Below, one piece after another: positions 1 through 5,383 of a stretch of DNA of 5,383 nt. Position 1 is the first letter of the stretch. The number at the start of each line of letters is the position of its first letter. Both the position numbers and the translations under genes were made by a program. This DNA comes from Myxococcales bacterium (GTDB lineage Bacteria; Myxococcota_A; Polyangia; Polyangiales; Houyiibacteriaceae): NCBI GenBank assembly GCA_020354595.1, contig CP070650.1, positions 2,194,774 through 2,200,156 on the forward strand, given 5' to 3'. The notes under the pieces were generated by a model, which was not told the origin of the DNA, did no database searches, and saw only the letters and a list, made by a program, of their open reading frames with translations.

Positions 1-1614
1 CCCGACGTTCTGGTCGACGTCGCCAAGCTCATTGCGGCGTACTACGACGAAAAGCCCGATCCCGACGAGCCCAGCCACCGCGTGAGCTTTGGCACCTCGG
101 GCCACCGCGGCTCGTCTCTACGCTTCAACTTCAACGAAAACCACATCCTCGCAACCACGCAAGCGATTTGCGATTACCGCACGGCCGAGGGGATCGACGG
201 ACCGCTCTACATCGGCGCGGACACGCACGCGTTGTCGGAGCCCGCGATCAAGACCGCGCTCGAGGTGCTTGCTGCCAACGGGATCTCGGTGCGGACCGCA
301 CACGACGGTCACTTCACGCCGACCCCCGCCGTCTCGTTTGCGATTCTCGAGCACACCCGCAACAGCGCGAGCGACGCCGATGGAATCGTCGTCACGCCGT
401 CGCACAACCCGCCCGAAGATGGCGGGTTCAAGTACAACCCTCCCAACGGCGGGCCTGCCGACACCGAAGTCACCTCGTGGATCGAGCGCCGCGCCAATCA
501 GCTGCTCGCCACCGGGCTCAAAGACGTGAAGCGCGTGAGCTACGAAGCCGCGCTCCAAGCCGACACCACCGAACTTCACGACTTCATCACGCCCTACGTC
601 GACGGGCTGCAGACGATCCTCGACATGAAGACGATCGCCGATGCCGGTCTTCGAATCGGCGTGGACCCGATGGGCGGCTCCGGCATCGAATACTGGCCGC
701 GCATCGCCGCGCGCTACGGGCTCAAGCTCGACATCGTGAACGACAAAGTGGACCCGACGTTTTCGTTCATGACGCTCGATCGTGACGGCAAGATCCGCAT
801 GGATTGCTCGTCCCCCTACGCGATGGCGAGCCTGGTCGACCTGCGAAACCAATACGATATCGCGTTTGGAAACGACACCGACTTCGACCGGCACGGGATC
901 GTCACAAGTAGCTGGGGATTGCTCAACCCGAACCACTATCTCAGCGTCGCGATCAGCTATTTGTTCACCGAGCGCGATTGGAGCGATCGCGCGGCCGTCG
1001 GCAAAACGCTGGTGAGCAGCGCGATGATCGACCGCGTCGCCAAGGACCTCCGGCGGCGACTCGCTGAGGTTCCTGTCGGCTTCAAGTGGTTCGTGCAGGG
1101 CCTCATCGACGGCTCCTACGGCTTTGGAGGCGAGGAAAGCGCCGGCGCTTCATTCTTGCGAAAAGACGGAACCGTCTGGACGACCGACAAAGACGGCATT
1201 CTGCTCAATCTTCTCGCGGCCGAGATTACGGCAACCACCGGGCGAGACCCAGGAGAGTGCTACCAGACTCTCACGAAGCAGTTCGGCGCGCCGGTCTACG
1301 AGCGCATCGACGCGCCGGCGACACCCGAGCAGAAGGCCGCGCTCAAATCGATGAGCGAGTCCGATCTCGACGCCTCCGACCTGGCGGGCGAGCCAATCCA
1401 GCAGGTCCTCACGAAGGCTCCCGAGAACGACGCCCCGATCGGCGGGTTGAAGGTCACCACCGAGAACGGATGGTTTGCCGCTCGCCCTTCCGGTACGGAA
1501 GAGGTCTACAAGATCTACGCCGAGAGTTTCGTCGGCCGGGAACATCTCGCGTCGATTCAAAGCGAGGCCAAGGATTTGATCGGCCGCGTCTTTGAAAAGA
1601 ACGCGTCGTGTTAG
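1..1614 (+). CDS. pgm: Phosphoglucomutase, alpha-D-glucose-specific (5'-truncated by window edge)
   Basis: Interconverts glucose 1-phosphate and glucose 6-phosphate in the cytoplasm, linking glycolysis to UDP-glucose, glycogen and envelope polysaccharides. The frame is open to base 1, and the residues before the GTG at 82 (ending [16 protein letters not shown]) resemble the N-terminal helix of E. coli Pgm, so that GTG is not the start. The 537 visible residues compare with about 546 in the family, so roughly a dozen are missing. Counting from the GTG at 82, the catalytic phosphoserine loop [11 protein letters not shown] has Ser107 (nt 400-402). The Mg-binding loop NDTDFDR has Asp265, 267 and 269 (nt 874-888). 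The sugar-binding GEESAG starts at residue 350, and the C-terminal phosphate-binding RPSGTE at 468 (nt 1483 on). All key residues are intact. The stop overlaps the start of the following SDR gene by 7 bp. Identity is very secure; the promoter lies outside the window. Confidence 0.97.
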   Translation, partial: PDVLVDVAKLIAAYYDEKPDPDEPSHRVSFGTSGHRGSSLRFNFNENHILATTQAICDYRTAEGIDGPLYIGADTHALSEPAIKTALEVLAANGISVRTAHDGHFTPTPAVSFAILEHTRNSASDADGIVVTPSHNPPEDGGFKYNPPNGGPADTEVTSWIERRANQLLATGLKDVKRVSYEAALQADTTELHDFITPYVDGLQTILDMKTIADAGLRIGVDPMGGSGIEYWPRIAARYGLKLDIVNDKVDPTFSFMTLDRDGKIRMDCSSPYAMASLVDLRNQYDIAFGNDTDFDRHGIVTSSWGLLNPNHYLSVAISYLFTERDWSDRAAVGKTLVSSAMIDRVAKDLRRRLAEVPVGFKWFVQGLIDGSYGFGGEESAGASFLRKDGTVWTTDKDGILLNLLAAEITATTGRDPGECYQTLTKQFGAPVYERIDAPATPEQKAALKSMSESDLDASDLAGEPIQQVLTKAPENDAPIGGLKVTTENGWFAARPSGTEEVYKIYAESFVGREHLASIQSEAKDLIGRVFEKNASC

Positions 1615-2588
1615 CGTTGGTCACGGGCGGAGGCGGACGGCTCGGGAACGTGCTCGTCAGAAGGCTTCTCGAAAACGGGCAGCGGGTGCGCGTGCTCGAG
1701 CCCGGTGACAGGCCCGAATCGCTGGAGGATCTCGAGATCGACTTCGTCTCCGGCTCGGTGTTGGATGTGGGCGACGTGGCGCGCGCGGTCGAAGGGGTCG
1801 ACGTGGTTTACCACTTGGCGGCCAAGATCGATCTCCGGCCGAAGAAGGACCCGATGATGATGCCGATCAACATCGATGGAACCCGCAACGTCGTCGAGGC
1901 ATGCCTGTCCACAGGGTTGCGGCTGGTCCATACGAGCTCGCACCACGCGCTCGAGCGAGAGCCGCTCGAAGAGCCCCTCACCGAGGATAAGCCCCTGGCG
2001 CTCGAAGAGAAGTGTGACTACCACCGCTCGAAGGCGATCGGCGAGACCATCGTTCTCGATGCGTGCAAGCGCGGGCTCAACGCGACCATCGTGAACCCTG
2101 GCTCCCTGATCGGCCCCTACGACTACGAGCCCTCGATGATCGGCGCCGTGCTGATCGACATGTACTTCGGTCGCATTCCGGTGCTGCTCGAGATGTTGAG
2201 TGACTACGTGGACGTGCGCGACGTCGCGGACGGCATGATCGCGGCCGCGCAAAAGGGCAGCGTGGGTGAGCGCTACGTCCTCACCGGTGATGTCATTCCC
2301 GTCACGGAGATGGCATCGCTCTATGGCGAGCTGACCGGCGCGAAGGTGCCCAGGCGCGCGCTGCCCCTCTGGGTGGGCTGGGCGGTGCTACCGTTTGCCC
2401 TCGCCGGCGGCGCAATCACCAACAAGGATCCCTTCATCACTGCTGACGTGCTGCGCGCAAGCGTATCCAATGAAGTGGTTTCACACGACAAGGCGCATCG
2501 CGAGCTCGGATACAGGATCCGCCCGCTCCGAGAGTCTTTGGCCGATGCCGTGGCATGGTATCGCGAGCGAGGCTGGCTGAACGTTTGA
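1608..2588 (+). CDS. Extended SDR: NAD(P)-dependent epimerase/dehydratase-family oxidoreductase
   Basis: A 326-residue Rossmann-fold enzyme of the extended short-chain dehydrogenase/reductase family. Visible signatures are the nucleotide-binding TGxxGxxG at residues 6-13 (TGGGGRLG), HLAA at 69-72, TSS at 109-111, the catalytic pair Tyr138/Lys142 (YHRSK), NPG at 163-165 and DVRDVAD at 202-208. The C-terminal half has the substrate-domain pattern of the dihydroflavonol-reductase/hydroxysteroid-dehydrogenase-like branch, ending in [14 protein letters not shown]. The GTG start at 1608 is chosen because it puts the glycine motif at the N-terminus; a weak purine-rich GAAAAGA lies at 1594-1600. The gene overlaps pgm, implying coupled expression. 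The substrate cannot be read from the sequence. The pgm neighbour suggests a sugar-nucleotide enzyme, whereas the downstream oxoamine synthase and carrier protein suggest a 3-ketosphinganine or 3-ketoceramide reductase, since bacterial enzymes for those steps are reported in this superfamily. The family call is secure; the role is inference. Confidence 0.9.
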   Translation: MLALVTGGGGRLGNVLVRRLLENGQRVRVLEPGDRPESLEDLEIDFVSGSVLDVGDVARAVEGVDVVYHLAAKIDLRPKKDPMMMPINIDGTRNVVEACLSTGLRLVHTSSHHALEREPLEEPLTEDKPLALEEKCDYHRSKAIGETIVLDACKRGLNATIVNPGSLIGPYDYEPSMIGAVLIDMYFGRIPVLLEMLSDYVDVRDVADGMIAAAQKGSVGERYVLTGDVIPVTEMASLYGELTGAKVPRRALPLWVGWAVLPFALAGGAITNKDPFITADVLRASVSNEVVSHDKAHRELGYRIRPLRESLADAVAWYRERGWLNV

Positions 2589-2598
2589 CCGGCGTTTA

Positions 2599-2626
2599 TT
2601 GACGGGTCGCACGTGCTACACATAGA
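2599..2626 (+). promoter_or_regulatory. Possible promoter upstream of cysE
   Basis: TTGACG at 2599-2604 matches the housekeeping -35 in five of six bases. It is followed 16 bp later by CATAGA (2621-2626), a weak -10 match. The spacer contains the perfect 8-bp palindrome GCACGTGC (2609-2616). Transcription from here would begin almost at the ATG at 2633, giving a leaderless or near-leaderless mRNA; this fits the lack of a clear Shine-Dalgarno sequence, although a weak AGAG is present at 2624-2627. The 44-bp gap also allows simple read-through from the pgm-SDR unit. Confidence 0.3.
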
Positions 2627-2632
2627 GCAATC

Positions 2633-3526
2633 ATGGAACGACGAGGACCGCAGCGGCATCAAGACCTCGAGGACGTGATCGACGTCATCACGGCGTCTTA
2701 CGACGGCGACGACGAGATCAACATCCTCGACAGCGCGGACCTTCCCAACAAGCGCGCGGTCATCGCCGCCTTCAATCACATCATGCCCGTGCTGTACATG
2801 GGCTTCTACAGCACGCGTGCCCTCAACCGGACGAATCTCCGCTACGCGCTCAGCGAACATCTCTACCCCGCACAGGACATTCTGGTGGAGCAGATCTGCC
2901 GCGCGATTCGCTACCACGAGCGAATGGGCCGCATCAAGGATCAGAAGCCCGAAGGCTGGAGCGAGGACGTCGTCCTTCGGTTGTTCAAGAAGATCCCTGA
3001 GCTCCGCCGCGCGTTGAACACCGACGTGCTGGCCGCTTACGAGGGCGATCCGGCCGCGTCGTCGATCGAAGAGGTGGTGTTCAGCTACCCGAGCCTCCAG
3101 GCGATCTCCGCGTATCGCGTCGCTCACGAGCTGTTCCTCGACGGCGTGCCGATGATTCCACGGATCATCACCGAGCATGCGCACAGCAAGTCCGGCATCG
3201 ACATCAATCCCGCCGCGCGGATCGGCGAGAGCTTCTTCATCGACCACGGAACCGGTGTCGTCATCGGGGCGACGGCGATCATCGGGAACCACGTCAAGCT
3301 CTATCAGGGCGTGACGCTTGGAGCCTTGAGCGTGTCGAAGGAAGACATCGACGGTGCGCGAGGCAGGAAGCGGCATCCGACCATCGAGGACGACGTCACC
3401 ATCTACGCCGGCGCCTCAATCCACGGCGGCGACACGATCATCGGCAAAGGGTCGGTCATTGGCGGCAACGTCTGGCTCACCAAGTCCGTGCCGCCCGGCT
3501 CGAAGATCTTCGGCCGCGCGAAATAG
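2633..3526 (+). CDS. cysE: Serine O-acetyltransferase (CysE/EpsC type)
   Basis: Transfers acetyl from acetyl-CoA to L-serine, giving O-acetylserine for cysteine synthesis; cytoplasmic. The 297-residue protein has a helical N-terminal domain (about 1-180) and a left-handed beta-helix of hexapeptide repeats (about 185-295). The family pattern is clear: DPAA at 139-142, YPSLQAISAYRVAH at 152-165, PRIITEHAHS at 176-185, GIDINPAARIG at 188-198, DHGTGVVIG at 204-212, YQGVTLGA at 224-231, RHP at 247-249 and GGNVWLT at 278-284. His205 and Asp190 correspond to the catalytic dyad His158/Asp143 of E. coli CysE. The layout resembles the EpsC/Bacteroides-type enzymes more than the enterobacterial one. Oddities are Asn192 where His is usual (IDIHP) and Ala213 where Glu is usual (IGETA). 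ATG 2633 is the first usable start after an in-frame stop at 2600-2602. The gene converges on the carrier-protein gene with a 19-bp gap. It shares the substrate serine with the proposed downstream synthase. Confidence 0.9.
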   Translation: MERRGPQRHQDLEDVIDVITASYDGDDEINILDSADLPNKRAVIAAFNHIMPVLYMGFYSTRALNRTNLRYALSEHLYPAQDILVEQICRAIRYHERMGRIKDQKPEGWSEDVVLRLFKKIPELRRALNTDVLAAYEGDPAASSIEEVVFSYPSLQAISAYRVAHELFLDGVPMIPRIITEHAHSKSGIDINPAARIGESFFIDHGTGVVIGATAIIGNHVKLYQGVTLGALSVSKEDIDGARGRKRHPTIEDDVTIYAGASIHGGDTIIGKGSVIGGNVWLTKSVPPGSKIFGRAK

Positions 3527-3545
3527 AAAACGGCGTCCGACCGGG

Positions 3546-3785
3546 TCAGCTCGCTTCGCCCAGCTTTTGCTGGACCTTGTCGTAGACCGCCTTGAGGTTG
3601 ACGAGGTCGGCGAGCTCTTCCTCGGCGATGGTGATGTCGTAGTTCTTCTCGACATCGGCGACGATCTCGATCGCCATCATGCTGTCGATTCCCAGGTCGG
3701 CGAAAGGCGTATCCTCTGGGATATCCTCGACTTCGGTCACTTCGATGATGATCTGCCTAAGCTCGGCCTTCAGCGTTTCCGACAT
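3546..3785 (-). CDS. Stand-alone acyl carrier protein
   Basis: A 79-residue, strongly acidic protein of typical ACP length. It carries the phosphopantetheine attachment motif LGIDSMMAIEIV at residues 31-42. Ser35 (codon at 3681-3683 on the complement) is the residue that a holo-ACP synthase would modify. The helix pattern (helix I 1-17, acidic loop with DIPEDTPFADLG, helix II from 35, helix IV from about 64) is complete. The motif reads DSM rather than the DSL of housekeeping AcpP, and no fatty-acid synthesis (fab) genes adjoin it, so a dedicated pathway carrier is more likely than the main fatty-acid synthesis ACP. It is divergent from the oxoamine-synthase gene with 118 bp between the two starts. 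Small ACP genes beside serine palmitoyltransferase genes are known in alphaproteobacterial sphingolipid loci, where acyl-ACP is thought to be the acyl donor. There is no clear Shine-Dalgarno sequence before the ATG. The family call is secure; the partner is inferred from position. Confidence 0.93.
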   Translation of the reverse strand: MSETLKAELRQIIIEVTEVEDIPEDTPFADLGIDSMMAIEIVADVEKNYDITIAEEELADLVNLKAVYDKVQQKLGEAS

Positions 3786-3791
3786 GCGGCC

Positions 3792-3822
3792 CGTATATGC
3801 TTGGGTTCGCGATTTCCGTCAA
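3792..3822 (-). promoter_or_regulatory. Possible promoter of the acyl carrier protein gene
   Basis: Reading the complement strand, TTGACG (3822-3817) is followed by CATATA (3799-3794) after 17 bp, or by the better -10 match TATACG (3797-3792) after 19 bp. Only 6-8 bp then separate the -10 from the ATG at 3785, so the transcript would be leaderless or nearly so. This agrees with the absence of a ribosome-binding site. The arrangement resembles the one before cysE. It is supported only by hexamer matches. Confidence 0.35.
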
Positions 3823-3827
3823 GCATC

Positions 3828-3855
3828 TCAAAACCGGCCAACTGGCCTGTTTCGA
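3828..3855. promoter_or_regulatory. 28-bp imperfect palindrome, candidate operator in a divergent intergenic region
   Basis: The two 14-base arms pair at 11 of 14 positions around a centre at 3841/3842. The core is GGCCA-AC-TGGCC (3836-3847), flanked by AAAC (3831-3834) and GTTT (3849-3852), with outer TC/GA. The centre lies within about 3 bp of the midpoint between the two divergent start codons, just upstream of the possible carrier-gene -35. This is where a dimeric regulator could control both genes. No regulator gene is in the window. Mismatches are at 3830/3853, 3835/3848 and the central pair. Confidence 0.4.
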
Positions 3856-3903
3856 ATGTGGTCTAGACGCGAAATTACGGTACCTTAGGCCCGCCGAACG
3901 CCC

Positions 3904-5109
3904 ATGAGCTGGATATCCGAAAAGGCACACGCCGAGCTTCAGCGCGTGCGCGACGCCCAAGCCAAAGAGATCTACCCGTACTTCCGGCCGTTCGAGTCGG
4001 GGGGGCTCCACACGACGATCGCTGGAAAGCCGATCGTCAACTTCAGCTCGAACGATTACTTGGGGCTCACCAACCATCCCAAGGTCAAAGAGGCCGCCAA
4101 GGCGGCGGTGGACCAATTCTCCTGCGGTCTGAGCTCGTCACGCGTTCAGGCGACGGCCACGGCGCACGTCGAGCTCGAAGAACGGTTGGCGGCTTGGTAC
4201 GGGTTCGAAAAGGCCCTGATCTTCACGACCGGTTACCAGGCGATGGTGGGCACGATCATGAGCCTTGCCGACAAGGATACGACGGTCGTTCTCGACAACC
4301 TCAGCCACGCCTGCATCCTCGACGGGACGTTTCTCTCGGCGGGTACGCCCATGCGCGCGCCGGAGGTCCGGTTCTTCAATCACAACAGCGCCAAGGCGCT
4401 GGACCGGGTCCTCAAGAAGCGCGACCGCAAGAACGCGCTGGTCGTGATCGAGGGCATCTATTCCCTCGACGGCGACGAAGCCAACATCGAGCAGTTCGTC
4501 GAGGTTTGCGCGAATCACGAGAACGTTGCGATCGTGTGTGACGACGCGCACGGGACCGGCACCCTCGGCAAGGGCGGACGAGGCATCATCGAGAAGTATG
4601 GGCTCGAAGGGAAGATTCCCGTCGTCGTCAGCACTTTTTCGAAAACGTTCGGCGGTATCGGCGGCATCCTTCTCGGCGATGCCGACGTGGTGGACTTCAT
4701 CAAGCACAACGCGCGTTCCTTTTTGTTCAGCGCGTCGCTTCCGGTGCCCATCGTCGCAGCCGCGAGCACGATTCTCGACATGCTCGAGGCGGATGCCGAG
4801 GCCATGGTCACCGAGCTTCACGAGAAAGCTGCCTACATGCGGAAGGGGCTCACCGACATCGGCTTCGATCTCGGCGACAGCAACACCCACATCATGCCGA
4901 TCATGATCCGCGACGACACCAAGGCGATGTTCACCCACGTCGCGCTATTGGAAAACGGCGTCCTGATGGTTCCGATCATGTATCCCGCGGTCAAAGAAGG
5001 CGAAGAGCGGTTGAGGCTCAACGTGACCCGGGGGCATAGCTATGAGGACATCGATCAGGCCTTGGAATTGCTGAAGAAGTTTGCGAACTCGTTTTCGCTG
5101 GTGGCCTAG
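3904..5109 (+). CDS. Alpha-oxoamine synthase, probable serine palmitoyltransferase-like (PLP-dependent)
   Basis: A fold-type I PLP enzyme of 401 residues, normal length for bacterial serine palmitoyltransferase (SPT). Family members condense an acyl thioester with an amino acid, releasing CO2 and forming an alpha-amino ketone; SPT makes 3-ketosphinganine from serine. The N-terminal YPYFRPF (24-30) and FSSNDYLGL (47-55) are typical. His135 (LSHAC) stacks on PLP, Asp213 and His216 lie in CDDAHGTG, Lys247 in STFSKTFGG forms the Schiff base, and Arg371 matches the carboxylate-binding Arg. Stretches such as ADVVDFIKHNARSFLFSASLP (260-280) and the C-terminal GVLMVPIMYPAV (352-363) resemble Sphingobacterium-type SPT more than BioF or KBL, and the lysine motif is TFSK as in SPT rather than the TLGK of KBL. 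The divergent carrier-protein gene points to acyl-ACP as donor. Oddities are a one-residue deletion in the conserved R...GT...H motif (80-88) and about six extra residues near 146-153. BioF, KBL or a cysteate/glycine/alanine-using relative remain possible. The oxoamine-synthase family is near certain; the SPT substrate is about 60% likely. Confidence 0.92.
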   Translation: MSWISEKAHAELQRVRDAQAKEIYPYFRPFESGGLHTTIAGKPIVNFSSNDYLGLTNHPKVKEAAKAAVDQFSCGLSSSRVQATATAHVELEERLAAWYGFEKALIFTTGYQAMVGTIMSLADKDTTVVLDNLSHACILDGTFLSAGTPMRAPEVRFFNHNSAKALDRVLKKRDRKNALVVIEGIYSLDGDEANIEQFVEVCANHENVAIVCDDAHGTGTLGKGGRGIIEKYGLEGKIPVVVSTFSKTFGGIGGILLGDADVVDFIKHNARSFLFSASLPVPIVAAASTILDMLEADAEAMVTELHEKAAYMRKGLTDIGFDLGDSNTHIMPIMIRDDTKAMFTHVALLENGVLMVPIMYPAVKEGEERLRLNVTRGHSYEDIDQALELLKKFANSFSLVA

Positions 5110-5212
5110 TCACATCCGACCCGCCCGGCCGCCTCCGGGGTCGGTTGGTCCCGCCCCACCGCCCCCGCACTATCGCCTAGGTCTGCGCGATGTCCTGGAG
5201 ACTCTCGGGCCG

Positions 5213-5383
5213 CTAGCCTTTTCGGCTCAACACCCAAGTGATGGCGCAGATCTGATCGAGCTCGGCGTCGATCACGTGTGCCCTTGAAGCATCGATGTAG
5301 CCCCAATCGCCCGCCACATCGAGCGCCGCCCGCACCTCTTTGGCGGACCCGCAGGCGTTCATGAAGCGTACCCGGGCGAGCCC
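5213..5383 (-). CDS. Four-helix-bundle family protein (S23-like), C-terminal fragment
   Basis: An open frame enters from the right edge on the complement strand and ends at TAG (5215-5213), giving 56 visible C-terminal residues. The segment with NACGSAKEVRAALDVAGDWGYID, followed by a helix ending near ITWVLSRKG, fits the C-terminal half of the small four-helix-bundle family first described from proteins encoded in 23S rRNA intervening sequences. That family shows an A-x-GS-x-x-E start to helix 3 and a [DE]-x-GY-[IL] turn. Members are usually about 110-130 residues, so the start should lie some 150-250 bp beyond the window. Their molecular function is not known. It is convergent with the oxoamine-synthase gene across 103 bp and is probably unrelated to it. 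The family match is by eye on a short fragment. Confidence 0.62.
   Translation of the reverse strand, partial: GLARVRFMNACGSAKEVRAALDVAGDWGYIDASRAHVIDAELDQICAITWVLSRKG

Noticed and set aside
82..84. GTG as the pgm start codon
   Set aside because: The same frame is open to base 1, and the preceding 27 residues resemble the N-terminal region of known Pgm; the true start is outside the window.
1608..2588. Hopanoid-associated sugar epimerase HpnA as the SDR identity
   Set aside because: The C-terminal wording is similar, but no squalene/hopene genes are present and the middle of the protein does not point specifically to HpnA.
2321..3376. Long open frame on the minus strand (351 codons) antisense to the SDR 3' end and cysE
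   Set aside because: The translation has no recognisable domain and is rich in Arg, Asp and Val, as expected from the antisense of a GC-rich coding strand. Both plus-strand genes have intact family motifs throughout.
3527..3547. GACC-G-GGTC (3539-3547) as a terminator between convergent cysE and the ACP gene
   Set aside because: A one-base loop cannot fold as a hairpin of that stem, no T-run follows, and it overlaps the ACP stop codon.
4138..4938. 266-codon minus-strand open frame inside the oxoamine-synthase gene
   Set aside because: Antisense shadow: it is fully inside a gene with conserved PLP-enzyme motifs, and its own translation resembles nothing.
3904..5109. Assignment as KBL (2-amino-3-ketobutyrate CoA ligase) or BioF
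   Set aside because: Not excluded, but less likely: the lysine motif is TFSK rather than the TLGK of E. coli KBL, no tdh or bio gene adjoins, the upstream SDR lacks the pattern expected of SDR-type threonine dehydrogenase, and an ACP gene does adjoin.
5110..5227. Bidirectional terminator between the synthase and the four-helix-bundle gene
   Set aside because: The region is GC-rich, but the clearest hairpin (AGCC-TTTTC-GGCT, 5215-5227) has only 4 bp, lies within the end of the minus-strand gene, and has no T-run on either strand.

Overview
The window is GC-rich and densely coded, with GC-ending codons throughout. It reads as part of a bacterial chromosome, plausibly a myxobacterium or another deltaproteobacterial-type organism. 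That placement is an inference from base composition, the EpsC/Bacteroides-type serine acetyltransferase, the four-helix-bundle family protein and the sphingolipid-type gene pair. It does not come from a phylogenetic marker. No mobile element, CRISPR array, tRNA or rRNA is visible.

Layout from left to right. (1) Positions 1-1614, +: phosphoglucomutase (pgm), cut by the left edge; only about a dozen N-terminal residues are missing. (2) 1608-2588, +: an extended short-chain dehydrogenase/reductase (SDR) whose GTG start lies inside the last codons of pgm, so the two are probably co-transcribed and translationally coupled. (3) 2633-3526, +: a serine O-acetyltransferase (CysE/EpsC type) with its own possible promoter in the 44-bp gap before it. 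(4) 3546-3785, -: a 79-residue stand-alone acyl carrier protein, convergent with cysE. (5) 3904-5109, +: a PLP-dependent alpha-oxoamine synthase resembling bacterial serine palmitoyltransferases, divergent from the carrier-protein gene across 118 bp that carry a 28-bp imperfect palindrome. (6) 5213-5383, -: the C-terminal 56 residues of a four-helix-bundle family protein running off the right edge. The 103 bp between items 5 and 6 are GC-rich and show no convincing terminator.

The most coherent reading is a lipid-assembly locus. The carrier protein would deliver an acyl chain to the oxoamine synthase, which condenses it with an amino acid (serine if it is a true serine palmitoyltransferase) to a 3-keto amine. 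A reductase of the SDR type found upstream could then reduce the ketone. The serine acetyltransferase draws on the same amino acid, sending it toward cysteine. Carrier protein next to synthase is the strongest part of this model; SDR participation and the amino acid used are inferences. The synthase departs from the usual family pattern at two places near its substrate region, so a product other than classical 3-ketosphinganine is possible.
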